Positions 17,154 through 25,848 of a stretch of DNA of 64,000 nucleotides are shown here, in pieces. The stretch comes from Variovorax dokdonensis (lineage in GTDB: Bacteria > Pseudomonadota > Gammaproteobacteria > Burkholderiales > Burkholderiaceae_C). Position 1 is the stretch's first letter. Every line of letters starts with the position of its first letter. The notes below the pieces were generated by a model. It saw only the letters and a program-made list of their open reading frames with translations, was not told where the DNA came from and did not search any database. The position numbers and the translations under genes are program-made. The stretch covers positions 806,001 through 870,000 of the forward strand of contig NZ_JASZYV010000002.1 in the NCBI RefSeq assembly GCF_030316895.1, written 5' to 3'.

Positions 17154-17750
17154 ATGGACAACTCTTTCTCCGCAAAGCGAGAAATCGCTGCAAGCGCCGC
17201 CCGGCTCGTGGTCGAGGAGGGGCTGGAGTACGGCCCCGCCAAACGGCGAGCCGTGCGGGAACTCGGGTTGCCCGCGCGGGCTGCCTTGCCGAACAACGAC
17301 GAGGTCGAAGCGGCAGTTCGCGAATACATCGACCTCTTCTGTGCGGACACGCAGCCGCGCGAACTCCTGGCGCTGCGGCGCCTGGCTCTGGAATGGATGG
17401 ATCGAATGGCACCTTTCCGACCCCATCTGGGCGGAGCGGTCTGGCATGGCACAGCCACGCGTCTGTCGGATATTTACATCCAGTTGTTCTGCGATGACTC
17501 CAAATCCGCTGAAATCAGCCTCATCGACCATCATGTGGACTATGAGCCGCGGATGGTCACGGGCTTTCACGGCGAGCAGGTCGAGGCGTTGAGCATCCAT
17601 GCCAAATGTCTTGAGCTCGGGGAGGAAGTGGGTGTGCACCTGCTGGTCTACGATCTGGACGATATGCGCGGCGCGCTCAAACCCGACTCGCAAGGGCGCG
17701 TCCCCAGGGCCGATCTGGCCACGCTTCGCAGGCTGCTGGCCGATACATGA
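17154..17750 (+). CDS. Conserved-looking hypothetical protein upstream of tlpA
   Basis: A 198-residue soluble protein starting MDNSFSAKREIAASAARLV. I do not recognise a named domain. It is rich in charged residues, with an N-terminal helical region, a central mixed segment (GGAVWHGTATRLSDIYIQLF) and no signal peptide or membrane helix. The stop overlaps the tlpA start by four bases (ATGA), so the two are translationally coupled, and accB follows. A CACAAT hexamer at 17142-17147 ends 6 bases before the ATG. Confidence 0.75.
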   Translation: MDNSFSAKREIAASAARLVVEEGLEYGPAKRRAVRELGLPARAALPNNDEVEAAVREYIDLFCADTQPRELLALRRLALEWMDRMAPFRPHLGGAVWHGTATRLSDIYIQLFCDDSKSAEISLIDHHVDYEPRMVTGFHGEQVEALSIHAKCLELGEEVGVHLLVYDLDDMRGALKPDSQGRVPRADLATLRRLLADT

Positions 17751-18325
17751 CGATGACTGATCCCGCTTCTTCTGCTTCTGCGACATCCGCATCCGCCGCC
17801 TCGCGGCGCAATTTTCTGTTCGTCGCCGCTGCTGCAGCGGCTGCGACGGCGGGAGCTGGTGCCGCATGGTGGCAGGCGCGGGGCGGCAGTGGCGACGCCG
17901 TTGGAGCGGATTTCTGGGCGCGCACTTTCGAGCGCCCCGACGGCGGCGAGGTGCGCATGGAAGCATTTCGTGGCAAACCCATGCTGTTGAATTTCTGGGC
18001 GACCTGGTGCGCGCCGTGCGTTGAGGAAATGCCGATGATCGATGCATTCTTCAAGCAAAATGCTGCGAACGGCTTGCAAGTGCTTGGATTGGCCATCGAT
18101 CAGCCAAGCGCCGTGCGCAAGTTCCTGCAACGGACGCCGGTTGGCTATGAGATCGGGCTTGCAGGAATGGGTGGGACCGAAATGGTCCGGCAGCTCGGCA
18201 ATGCACAAGGCGGCTTGCCCTTCACGGTGTCCATATCTGCGGGCGGCGAAGTGCTCGCTCGTAAAATGGGCAAGCTAGAGCCTCCTGATCTCGAAGGCTG
18301 GCGCCGCGAACTTTTTCACGGTTAG
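17747..18325 (+). CDS. tlpA: TlpA/ResA-like thioredoxin-fold protein
   Basis: Thiol-disulfide oxidoreductase of 192 residues. A Ser-Arg-Arg-Asn-Phe-Leu stretch followed by an Ala-rich hydrophobic segment (about residues 19-42) looks like a Tat-type signal or membrane anchor. The mature part carries the active site NFWATWCAPCVEEMP and the cis-Pro region GGLPFTV. It therefore acts on the periplasmic side, probably reducing disulfides in secreted proteins or apocytochromes. A start at 17753 is also possible. Coupled by a four-base overlap to the preceding hypothetical gene; accB follows after 136 bases that contain palindromes. Confidence 0.88.
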   Translation: MTMTDPASSASATSASAASRRNFLFVAAAAAAATAGAGAAWWQARGGSGDAVGADFWARTFERPDGGEVRMEAFRGKPMLLNFWATWCAPCVEEMPMIDAFFKQNAANGLQVLGLAIDQPSAVRKFLQRTPVGYEIGLAGMGGTEMVRQLGNAQGGLPFTVSISAGGEVLARKMGKLEPPDLEGWRRELFHG

Positions 18326-18383
18326 AATCGCCGGTTGCTTTCGGTTCTTTGGCGCAAGTACGCCGGAGTTGGCCGAACTTATT

Positions 18384-18428
18384 TTGGTTTGATACCAACT
18401 TGACACTAATTGGGCGCTCATTGAGCGC
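18384..18428 (+). promoter_or_regulatory. Two palindromes and a TTGACA hexamer upstream of accB
   Basis: The 136-base gap before accB holds TTGGT-TTGAT-ACCAA (18384-18398), a TTGACA hexamer (18400-18405) and the near-perfect palindrome GCGCTCA-T-TGAGCGC (18414-18428). The accB start follows 33 bases later. The arrangement looks like an operator-flanked promoter for accBC. No clear -10 box was found at 17 bases from TTGACA, so the exact promoter is uncertain. Confidence 0.4.
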
Positions 18429-18461
18429 TCGAAGACCGGCGATGCCGGCGTTTGGAGGCTC

Positions 18462-18926
18462 ATGGACCTGCGCAAGCTCAAGACACTGATCGACCTGGTG
18501 TCCGAATCCAATATTTCCGAACTGGAAATCACCGAAGCCGAAGGCAAGGTGCGAATCGTGAAGGCGGGCGCCGAAGCCGCTCCCATTCAGTACGTGCAAG
18601 CCTTGGCAGCCCCCGGCGCAGCCACGGCGCCTGCCGCTGCGGCGCCAGCAGCGTCGGCGCAGCCTGCGCCCGCCGCGGCTCCGGCCCAGTCCGGCCACGT
18701 AGTCAAGTCGCCGATGGTAGGCACCTTCTATCGCGCCTCCAGCCCCGGCGCCGCGCCCTTTGTGGAGATCGGCTCGCAGGTCAAGGAGGGCGACACGATC
18801 TGCATCGTCGAGGCGATGAAGATCCTCAACGAGATCGAAGCCGACAAGAGCGGCACCATCACCCAGATCCTCGGCGAGAACGGTCAGGCGGTCGAATATG
18901 GCCAGCCGCTGTTCATCATCGAATAA
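18462..18926 (+). CDS. accB: Biotin carboxyl carrier protein of acetyl-CoA carboxylase
   Basis: Carries carboxybiotin between AccC and AccAD in the first step of fatty acid synthesis. The 154-residue protein starts [16 protein letters not shown]. It has an Ala/Pro-rich flexible linker (about residues 44-72), a biotinyl domain with the Cys/Thr 'thumb' region [12 protein letters not shown], and the biotin site EAMKILNE with Lys120. Length and layout match E. coli AccB (156). accC follows 114 bases later. No aroQ lies upstream, unlike in many proteobacteria; here tlpA takes that place. Confidence 0.97.
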   Translation: MDLRKLKTLIDLVSESNISELEITEAEGKVRIVKAGAEAAPIQYVQALAAPGAATAPAAAAPAASAQPAPAAAPAQSGHVVKSPMVGTFYRASSPGAAPFVEIGSQVKEGDTICIVEAMKILNEIEADKSGTITQILGENGQAVEYGQPLFIIE

Positions 18927-19040
18927 GCATGCCAATGAAGCTCGGGGCGGATCGCGGCGCATGTGCCGTGGCTTCCGCGGGCGAAACCCGGCCCTCTTGC
19001 CGCGCTCGAGCGCGGGCGACTGTTGGCCGCGGGAGAAACG

Positions 19041-20390
19041 ATGTTTAAGAAGATCCTAGTGGCCAACCGGGGCGAGATTGCCCTGCGGGTTCAGCGAGCG
19101 TGCGCCGAGATGGGCATCAAGGCCGTCATGGTGTATTCCGAGGCCGATCGCGACGCCAAGTACGTCAAGCTGGCCCAGGAGGCCGTGTGCATCGGCCCGG
19201 CGCCATCGGGCCAGAGCTACCTCAACATGCCTGCCATCATCTCGGCGGCCGAGGTGACGGATTCCGAAGCCATCCACCCCGGCTACGGGTTCCTGAGCGA
19301 GAACGCAGACTTTGCCGAGCGCGTCGAGCAAAGTGGGTTCCAGTTCATCGGTCCATCGCCCGAGTCGATCCGCATCATGGGCGACAAGGTGTCGGCCAAG
19401 CAGGCCATGATCAAGGCGGGCGTGCCCTGCGTGCCCGGGTCCGAAGGCGAACTCTCGGACGATCCGGCAACCAACAAGCGCATCGCGCGCGCCATTGGCT
19501 ACCCGGTGATCATCAAGGCCGCCGGCGGCGGCGGCGGACGCGGCATGCGCGTGGTCCACACCGAGGCTGCGCTGGTCAATGCCATCCAGATGACGAAGGC
19601 GGAGGCTCAGGCCGCCTTCAACAACGGCGCGGTGTACATGGAGAAGTTCCTCCAGAACCCCCGTCACGTCGAAATCCAGATCCTGGCCGACAAGCACAAG
19701 AACGCGGTCTACCTCGGCGAGCGCGATTGCTCCATGCAGCGGCGGCACCAGAAGGTCATCGAGGAATCCCCGGCGCCGGGCATTCCACGCAAGCTGATCG
19801 AGCGCATCGGCGAACGTTGCGCTGCTGCGTGCAAGAAGATCGGCTACCGCGGTGCAGGCACCTTCGAGTTCCTGTATGAAGACGGCGAGTTCTATTTCAT
19901 CGAGATGAACACGCGCGTGCAGGTGGAGCATCCGGTCACGGAAATGGTCACCGGCATCGACATCGTGAAGACGCAGATCATGGTGGCGGCTGGTGAAAAG
20001 CTGCCGTTCACCCAGCGCCAGATCGAGATTCGGGGCCATGCCATCGAATGCCGCATCAATGCCGAGCATCCCTACAAGTTCACCCCCTCACCGGGCCGCG
20101 TGACCATGTGGCACCCGCCTGGTGGTCCAGGCGTGCGGGTGGATTCGCATGCCTACACCAACTACTTCGTGCCGCCGAACTACGACTCGATGATCGGCAA
20201 GATCATCGCGCACGGCGACACGCGTGAGCAGGCGCTGGCCCGCATGCGCCAGGCGCTGAACGAGACGGTGATCGAAGGCATCCAGACCAACATTCCGCTG
20301 CATCGCGAACTGATGGTCGACGCCAAGTTCATGAACGGCGGCACCAACATCCACTATCTGGAAGAGTGGCTCGGCACGCACGCGCGTTGA
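19041..20390 (+). CDS. accC: Biotin carboxylase subunit of acetyl-CoA carboxylase
   Basis: ATP-grasp enzyme that carboxylates the biotin on AccB. The 449-residue protein starts [17 protein letters not shown]. It contains the glycine-rich ATP loop [11 protein letters not shown], the catalytic [18 protein letters not shown] block and [12 protein letters not shown]. The ATG at 19041 follows GGGAGAAACG, a good ribosome binding site; an upstream in-frame extension of 26 residues lacks family similarity. It is co-directional with accB and prmA (19 bases downstream). Confidence 0.97.
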   Translation: MFKKILVANRGEIALRVQRACAEMGIKAVMVYSEADRDAKYVKLAQEAVCIGPAPSGQSYLNMPAIISAAEVTDSEAIHPGYGFLSENADFAERVEQSGFQFIGPSPESIRIMGDKVSAKQAMIKAGVPCVPGSEGELSDDPATNKRIARAIGYPVIIKAAGGGGGRGMRVVHTEAALVNAIQMTKAEAQAAFNNGAVYMEKFLQNPRHVEIQILADKHKNAVYLGERDCSMQRRHQKVIEESPAPGIPRKLIERIGERCAAACKKIGYRGAGTFEFLYEDGEFYFIEMNTRVQVEHPVTEMVTGIDIVKTQIMVAAGEKLPFTQRQIEIRGHAIECRINAEHPYKFTPSPGRVTMWHPPGGPGVRVDSHAYTNYFVPPNYDSMIGKIIAHGDTREQALARMRQALNETVIEGIQTNIPLHRELMVDAKFMNGGTNIHYLEEWLGTHAR

Positions 20391-20409
20391 GCCAGCCTTC
20401 AAAGGCATC

Positions 20410-21294
20410 ATGTTCGAACTGCGCCTGCTGGCCCCGGAGACAAAAATCGAGATCCTCGGCGAGGCGCTGGACGCCTTGGATGCACTGAGCATCTCGGTGG
20501 AGGATGCCGATGCCCAGACCGAAGCCGAGCAGGCCCTGTTCGGCGAACCTGGCATGCCGCCGCCCAAGGCGGGCTGGGAACGTTCCCGTGTGATCGCGCA
20601 ATTCCCTGACGAAGCCGCTGCGCGCGAGGCGGCGCTGGTGCTGTCCGCTCAGGACTTTTTCGAGGGCTGCGAACTGGTCGGCGTGGCCGAGGTGCCAGAG
20701 CAGGATTGGGTGCGTCTCACGCAATCGCAGTTTGCGCCGGTCGAGATCACGCCCGAATTCTGGATCGTGCCGACTTGGCACGAGCCACCATCTGCAGCGC
20801 GCCAGGTGATCCGTCTCGATCCCGGACTCGCCTTTGGCACCGGCACCCATCCGACGACGCGCATGTGTCTGCGCTGGATCGCTGGCGCGGGCGACCTGTC
20901 GGGGCATCGCGTGCTGGACTATGGGTGCGGTTCAGGCATCCTGGCCATCGGCGCCGCCAAGTTCGGAGCGACTGACATCGACGCGGTCGACATCGACGAG
21001 GCGGCCGTCGAGTCCACGCGCCTGAACGCGCAGGCCAACCATGTGCAATTGAAGGCCGGCCTGCCAGACGCCGCGCGGGGCCAATACGGCGTCGTGCTGG
21101 CCAACATCCTGGCCACCCCGCTCAAGGTGTTGGCGCCGCTGCTGTGCCAGCATGTCGCCGCGGGCGGATCGTTGGTGCTCGCCGGGATCCTCGAGCGTCA
21201 GGCGCAGGAGTTGCAAGAAGCCTACGCGCCCTACTTGGCGCTGTCGGTGAGCGACAGCGAAGACGGCTGGATCCTGATGACGGCGCGCGCCTGA
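20410..21294 (+). CDS. prmA: Ribosomal protein L11 methyltransferase
   Basis: S-adenosylmethionine-dependent methyltransferase that trimethylates ribosomal protein L11. The 294-residue protein has the N-terminal L11-recognition domain (about residues 1-110), the linker RLDPGLAFGTGTHPTT, SAM motif I as LDYGCGSGILAIGAAKFG, and the catalytic-region motif VLANILATPL. Length equals E. coli PrmA (293). It follows accC by 19 bases, a widespread gene order. Confidence 0.96.
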   Translation: MFELRLLAPETKIEILGEALDALDALSISVEDADAQTEAEQALFGEPGMPPPKAGWERSRVIAQFPDEAAAREAALVLSAQDFFEGCELVGVAEVPEQDWVRLTQSQFAPVEITPEFWIVPTWHEPPSAARQVIRLDPGLAFGTGTHPTTRMCLRWIAGAGDLSGHRVLDYGCGSGILAIGAAKFGATDIDAVDIDEAAVESTRLNAQANHVQLKAGLPDAARGQYGVVLANILATPLKVLAPLLCQHVAAGGSLVLAGILERQAQELQEAYAPYLALSVSDSEDGWILMTARA

Positions 21295-21373
21295 GCGCGC
21301 ACGCCACACCGGGCACGGCGCGAGGCTCGCGCCCGCGCTTCGCGCGAAGGTGCGCCCCTACAATTTGCGACAA

Positions 21374-22756
21374 ATGAGACTTGTGACCCGCTGCCCGGCT
21401 TGCTCGACCACTTTCAAGGTCGTCCGGGACCAGCTTCGCATCTCGGATGGGTGGGTCCGTTGCGGCCGATGCAGCGAAGTCTTTGACGCCACCCAGGCGC
21501 TTTGGGAGGCGAACGACGACGGTACGCCTGCTGCCCCGATGCCTGCTCCACAGGCTTCAACGCCGCCCGCAGTTCCCGCCGCGCTGACGCCACCTCCGAT
21601 CACTGCGCCAGAATTCCACGACGAACTCGGGACAGAAGAACCCTTCGACCTCGGGCCCGATCCGCCGCCCTTGTCGACAGGCCTTCCTCCTTCGGCCCTG
21701 TCGTCATGGCCCAGCGCCGACATGCTCGACCTGGCCGCGGCCCGCCCCATGCCTGGCGCCGTGCCAGTCGCGGCACCCCGGCAATTGGATGCATCTGCGC
21801 TTGTCACTGGCGCATCGTCTCGGTCGGGGTACTCGATCCAGGAGCCACGCTTCGATGCGCTTCCCTCGTTGGATATCGGTGCGCCTTCGTTCGCCGAGCC
21901 CGAAGTGCAACGACGCGAGCCCGCCTTTTCGCCGCAGTTGACCGCGCCTTCGCCGGTGATGTCGCCCATCGAGGAAGCGGTGAACGCGCAGTTGAAGAAA
22001 GCGCTGCGGCGCGAGCGTGTCAAGGCCCTGCGCGAGGAGCGAGCCCAAAAGCGCGAACGCGAACGAACAGGTGCCAGCACCGCAGATCCATTGTTTGGCG
22101 CTTTGCCCGAGGCCAAAGAGGACGCCGCCGGCCCGAAAGCGCCGGCGAGCGATCAGGCCCTCGACGCTCGCGCACCACTCGATGTTGCGTCGCCCGCGCC
22201 GTCTGCGGAGGGCATCGAACCGATGCCCGATGCCGCCTCGGTGCCCAGCTTCATCGGCCTGGACTCGCCGTCGGGGCCAGCGCGTCGCACGGGTTGGCTG
22301 TGGGCGCTGGCCTGTCTGGTGGCGCTGGTCTTGCTCGGCTTGCAATACGCAAGGCACGAGCGCGACGTGCTCGCCGCTCGCGAGCCTGCGCTGCGCCCAA
22401 TGCTGCAAACGCTTTGCGATTGGACGCGCTGCACCTTGTCGCCACCGCGCAGCATTGCGGACATCAGCATTGAAGGGGCGTCGTTCTCGCGTGAAGCCGA
22501 GGGCTATCGCCTGGACTTCAGTTTGCGAAACCGTGCGCGCACGCCGTTGGCCATGCCCGCGGTCGAACTGACCTTGCTCGATACGCAGGAGCGCGCGCTA
22601 CTCCGCCGTGTACTGCTGCCCACTGATTACGGGGCGCCAACTGTGCTCGGCGCCGGTGCCGAGCGCACTGCCTCGTTGCCGTTGCGCCTTGCCGGACCTG
22701 ACGCGGCGGGGCTGCCACCTGTGGCGGGCTATCGGCTCGTGGCGTTTTATCCTTGA
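21374..22756 (+). CDS. Zinc-ribbon and DUF3426 membrane protein
   Basis: A 460-residue protein starting MRLVTRCPACSTTFKV. An N-terminal MJ0042-type zinc ribbon holds two CxxC pairs (Cys7/Cys10, Cys30/Cys33). A long Pro/Ala-rich, low-complexity middle includes an Arg/Glu-rich helix near residues 215-240. A single transmembrane helix WLWALACLVALVLLGLQYA lies near residue 312. The C-terminal 130 residues match the DUF3426 pattern and would face the periplasm. The function is unknown. A TACAAT hexamer at 21359-21364 ends 9 bases before the ATG without a ribosome binding site, suggesting a leaderless transcript. Confidence 0.85.
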   Translation: MRLVTRCPACSTTFKVVRDQLRISDGWVRCGRCSEVFDATQALWEANDDGTPAAPMPAPQASTPPAVPAALTPPPITAPEFHDELGTEEPFDLGPDPPPLSTGLPPSALSSWPSADMLDLAAARPMPGAVPVAAPRQLDASALVTGASSRSGYSIQEPRFDALPSLDIGAPSFAEPEVQRREPAFSPQLTAPSPVMSPIEEAVNAQLKKALRRERVKALREERAQKRERERTGASTADPLFGALPEAKEDAAGPKAPASDQALDARAPLDVASPAPSAEGIEPMPDAASVPSFIGLDSPSGPARRTGWLWALACLVALVLLGLQYARHERDVLAAREPALRPMLQTLCDWTRCTLSPPRSIADISIEGASFSREAEGYRLDFSLRNRARTPLAMPAVELTLLDTQERALLRRVLLPTDYGAPTVLGAGAERTASLPLRLAGPDAAGLPPVAGYRLVAFYP

Positions 22757-22805
22757 GCGCATCTTCGCGCCACCATCTTCACCGACTCAACCTGGATCAC
22801 TCCAT

Positions 22806-23714
22806 ATGGCTACCGTCATCTGCGGCTCCCTTGCCTTCGACACCATCATGAGTTTCGAAGGGCGCTTTGCCGACCAGATTCTTCCGGATCAGTTGCACAT
22901 TCTCAACGTGTCGTTCCTCGTGCCGGCCTTGAGGCGCGACTTCGGCGGTTGCGCGGGCAACGTGGCCTACAGCCTGAATGCGCTAGGTGGCGTCGCATTG
23001 CCGATGGCCACCGTGGGGAGTGACGGGGCCGACTACGTCAAGCGCTTGCGCGAGCTGGGCATCTCTACCGAATTCGTCCGCGAGCTGCCTGACACCTACA
23101 CCGCTCAGGCGATGATCATGACGGACCGCGACAACAATCAGATCACGGCCTTCCACCCTGGCGCCATGCAGCAGGCGCACGTCACCCGTATCGAGGCGCG
23201 CCCGGACATTCGCCTTGGCATCATTTCTCCGGACGGGCGCAATGCCATGCTCGAGCATGCCGAGCAGTTCCACGCGGCTGGCATTCCATTCGTGTTCGAT
23301 CCCGGCCAGGGCCTGCCGATGTTCAATGGCGAAGAGTTGACGCGCTTCATCGATTTGGCCGACTGGGTCACGGTCAACGACTACGAAGCACGCATGCTCA
23401 GCGAACGCACCGGCCTGAGCGAAGAAGAGATTTCGCGACGCGTGCGCGGTCTGGTGGTGACCTTGGGAGCGCAAGGTTGCGACGTCTGGAAGGACGGCAA
23501 CAAGTCCCATGTGCCGGCGGTCACGCCGTCAGCGGTGATCGATCCGACCGGATGCGGTGATGCGTGGCGTGGGGCCTTGCTCTTCGGCCTGGAGCAAGGC
23601 TGGCCCCTGGAGCGATGTGCCGCACTGGGCAACCAACTGGGAGCACTCAAGATCGCGCAGCGTGGTCCGCAGAACTACGAGGTCGATCGATCCGCGCTGG
23701 GTCTCGTCGGCTGA
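22806..23714 (+). CDS. PfkB/ribokinase-family carbohydrate or nucleoside kinase
   Basis: The 302-residue protein starts MATVICGSLAFDTIM and has the ribokinase fold. The N-terminal FGGCAGNVAYSLNALGG block matches PfkB signature 1, and the C-terminal DPTGCGDAWRGALL contains the catalytic Asp and anion hole (signature 2). Substrate candidates in this family include ribose, adenosine and fructose phosphates; adenosine-like kinases resemble the N-terminal sequence, but I would not assign one. The ATG at 22806 is 49 bases after the DUF3426 gene. An intrinsic terminator follows 27 bases after the stop. Confidence 0.88.
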   Translation: MATVICGSLAFDTIMSFEGRFADQILPDQLHILNVSFLVPALRRDFGGCAGNVAYSLNALGGVALPMATVGSDGADYVKRLRELGISTEFVRELPDTYTAQAMIMTDRDNNQITAFHPGAMQQAHVTRIEARPDIRLGIISPDGRNAMLEHAEQFHAAGIPFVFDPGQGLPMFNGEELTRFIDLADWVTVNDYEARMLSERTGLSEEEISRRVRGLVVTLGAQGCDVWKDGNKSHVPAVTPSAVIDPTGCGDAWRGALLFGLEQGWPLERCAALGNQLGALKIAQRGPQNYEVDRSALGLVG

Positions 23715-23741
23715 GGCCAGGCGCGAGCGTTTAGAACAAAA

Positions 23742-23773
23742 AAAGGCCCGACACCTTGCGGCGTCGGGCCTTT
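23742..23773. terminator. Bidirectional intrinsic terminator
   Basis: The 11-bp inverted repeat AAAGGCCCGAC (23742-23752) and GTCGGGCCTTT (23763-23773) with a 10-base loop lies between two convergent genes, the PfkB kinase and the histone-like gene. A-rich sequence precedes and T residues follow it, so it can work in both directions. Confidence 0.85.
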
Positions 23774-23793
23774 GCCTTGGAGAGCCTACGCTT

Positions 23794-24312
23794 TCAGGGC
23801 TTGCCAGCCGTCGGGAACGGCCAAGCAGCTTGCGGGTTCAGCGTTGTCTGAGCCGCAGGGGCAGGCGCAGGGGCAGCGGCAGCGGGTGCTTTCGCGGCTT
23901 TCTTGGCAGCGGGCTTTTTCGCGGCCTTTTTCGCAACAGCCTTCTTCGCAGCGGTCTTGACGGCCTTCTTGGCGACGGCCTTCTTCGCTACTTTCTTGGC
24001 GACGGCCTTCTTCGCCGTTGCCTTCACCGCCTTCTTGGCGACGGCTTTCTTCGCCGCGGTCTTGGCGACCTTCTTGGCGACGGCCTTCTTCGCTGCGGTC
24101 TTCACGACCTTCTTGGCGACGGCCTTCTTCGCTGCGGTCTTCACGACCTTCTTGGCGACGGCCTTCTTCGCTGCAGTCTTCATGACCTTCTTGGCGACGG
24201 CCTTCTTCACAGCGGTCTTGGCGACCTTCTTTGCCACAGCCTTCTTGGCCGCGGTCTTCGCTACCTTCTTGGCGACGGCTTTCTTGGCCGGCGCTTTCTT
24301 TGCAGTTGCCAT
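23794..24312 (-). CDS. Histone H1-like Lys/Ala/Pro-rich DNA-binding protein
   Basis: A 172-residue, very basic protein starting MATAKKAPAKKAVAKKV. Most of it is a tandem repeat of units such as KTAAKKAVAKKV, with a final Pro/Ala-rich part ending near AWPFPTAGKP. Such proteins resemble the C-terminal tail of eukaryotic histone H1 and bacterial AlgP/HC1-like nucleoid proteins, which bind DNA non-specifically. An AAGGAG ribosome binding site lies 7 bases before the ATG at 24312. Repeats at the DNA level (for example GGCGACGGCCTTCTTCGC, repeated about nine times) make length changes by slippage or recombination likely. It is downstream of nrdB on the same strand. Confidence 0.9.
   Translation of the reverse strand: MATAKKAPAKKAVAKKVAKTAAKKAVAKKVAKTAVKKAVAKKVMKTAAKKAVAKKVVKTAAKKAVAKKVVKTAAKKAVAKKVAKTAAKKAVAKKAVKATAKKAVAKKVAKKAVAKKAVKTAAKKAVAKKAAKKPAAKKAAKAPAAAAPAPAPAAQTTLNPQAAWPFPTAGKP
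23950..24290 (-). repeat. Tandem repeats inside the histone-like gene
   Basis: Direct repeats of 39- and 60-base type units, built from the shared core GGCGACGGCCTTCTTCGC, encode the Lys/Ala modules. Copies differ by a few bases, mostly silent or Ala/Val/Met exchanges. All units are multiples of three, so gain or loss of a unit keeps the frame. Confidence 0.75.
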
Positions 24313-24506
24313 TACTTTCTCCTTGATCAAGTTGAAGAATCAACCTCTTGAAGCACTTCAGGATCTCTCATCGAGTCCTTGAAGCGATCCATGGCGTTGG
24401 GAACTGCCCAGCGCCATGAACACCTGTACCCCGGGCGCCGCACTCTACCGGTGCATCTGGCGCCAAGGGCAAAACCGATCTTGTTTTACGTTTCAGCGAA
24501 GCGAAC

Positions 24507-25688
24507 TCAATCCCAGGAAAGCGCGCCACCCGACTGATACTCGATCACGCGGGTTTCGAAAAAGTTGCGCTCTTTCTTCAGGTCAATCATCTCGCTCATC
24601 CATGGGAACGGGTTTTCCTCGTTCGGGAAGAGCGCTTCCAGGCCGATCTGCGTGGCGCGACGATTCGCGATATAGCGCAGGTAGCCCTTGAACATGGAGG
24701 CATTCATGCCGAGCACGCCGCGCGGCATGGTGTCTTCGGCATAGCGATATTCGAGCTCAACGGCCTTGAGGAACAAAGCCTTGATCTCGGCCTTGAAGTC
24801 GGCGGTCCACAAGTGCGGATTCTCGAGCTTGAGCTGGTTGATCAGGTCGATGCCGAAGTTGCAGTGCATCGACTCGTCGCGCAGGATGTACTGGTACTGC
24901 TCAGCCGCGCCGGTCATCTTGTTCTGGCGACCCAGCGCCAGGATCTGGGTGAAGCCGACGTAGAAGAACAGGCCTTCCATCAGGCAGGCGAAGACGATCA
25001 GGCTCTTGAGCAGCGTCTGGTCGTTTTCCGGCGTGCCGGTGTGGAAGTCCGGATCCATGATCGCCTCGATGAAGGGGATCAGGAACTGGTCCTTGTCGCG
25101 GATGGAGGCGACTTCGTTGTAGGCGTTGAAGATTTCCGATTCGTCCAGACCCAGCGACTCGACGATGTACTGGTAGGCGTGGGTGTGGATCGCTTCCTCG
25201 AATGCCTGGCGCAGCAGGAACTGGCGGCATTCGGGCGCCGTGATGTGGCGATAGGTGCCCAGCACGATGTTGTTGGCGGCCAGCGAGTCGGCGGTGACGA
25301 AGAAACCCAGATTGCGCTTGACGATGCGGCGCTCGTCTTCGGTCAGGCCGTTCGGGTCTTTCCACAACGCGATGTCGCGCGTCATGTTCACTTCCTGCGG
25401 CATCCAGTGGTTGGCGCAGGTGGCGAGATACTTTTCCCAAGCCCACTTGTACTTGAACGGCACCAGCTGGTTGACGTCGGTCTGGCCGTTGATGATGCGC
25501 TTGTCGGCCGCGACGACGCGGCGTGCGCTCGCCACTGGCGTTGCGCTCGTGGCAGATGCGGGGCTCTGGCGGGAAGCCACGGGCTGCAGCGACGGCTCGG
25601 CGTGCTGCGAAGTCGACAGATCCATCGCGCGGCCCATCGGGTTCGGGGGCGCTGCGTTGTGCTTGACTTCTTCGTCCCAGGTCAACAT
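24507..25688 (-). CDS. nrdB: Ribonucleoside-diphosphate reductase class Ia, beta subunit
   Basis: R2 subunit that houses the di-iron centre and tyrosyl radical. The protein has about 393 residues. The first 60 or so are Pro/Ser/Ala-rich and absent from E. coli NrdB, then the ferritin-like core starts around [20 protein letters not shown]. Iron-ligand blocks are visible as [15 protein letters not shown] and [10 protein letters not shown]. The C-terminal tail [11 protein letters not shown] would dock on NrdA. The ATG at 25688 is used; an in-frame TTG at 25706 has no better ribosome binding site. The gene follows nrdA after 160 bases without a visible terminator, so they are probably one transcript. 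Confidence 0.95.
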   Translation of the reverse strand: MLTWDEEVKHNAAPPNPMGRAMDLSTSQHAEPSLQPVASRQSPASATSATPVASARRVVAADKRIINGQTDVNQLVPFKYKWAWEKYLATCANHWMPQEVNMTRDIALWKDPNGLTEDERRIVKRNLGFFVTADSLAANNIVLGTYRHITAPECRQFLLRQAFEEAIHTHAYQYIVESLGLDESEIFNAYNEVASIRDKDQFLIPFIEAIMDPDFHTGTPENDQTLLKSLIVFACLMEGLFFYVGFTQILALGRQNKMTGAAEQYQYILRDESMHCNFGIDLINQLKLENPHLWTADFKAEIKALFLKAVELEYRYAEDTMPRGVLGMNASMFKGYLRYIANRRATQIGLEALFPNEENPFPWMSEMIDLKKERNFFETRVIEYQSGGALSWD

Positions 25689-25848
25689 AGAAATTCCAAT
25701 ACTCAAATTATGTGAGCAACGCGGTGAGTTGCAAAGTGCTCATCCTCACCGCGTGCTTCGATCACGCGTTCATGTTGCTCGCATGCATCGCGATATCGCT
25801 GCGCCGTACATGCTTGTGAGCACTTCGACGACGCATGCACGCGCGTTC

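Noticed and set aside
23900..24300. Repeat array that might be a CRISPR
   Set aside because: Repeats are contiguous, without unique spacers, and encode a Lys/Ala-rich protein.
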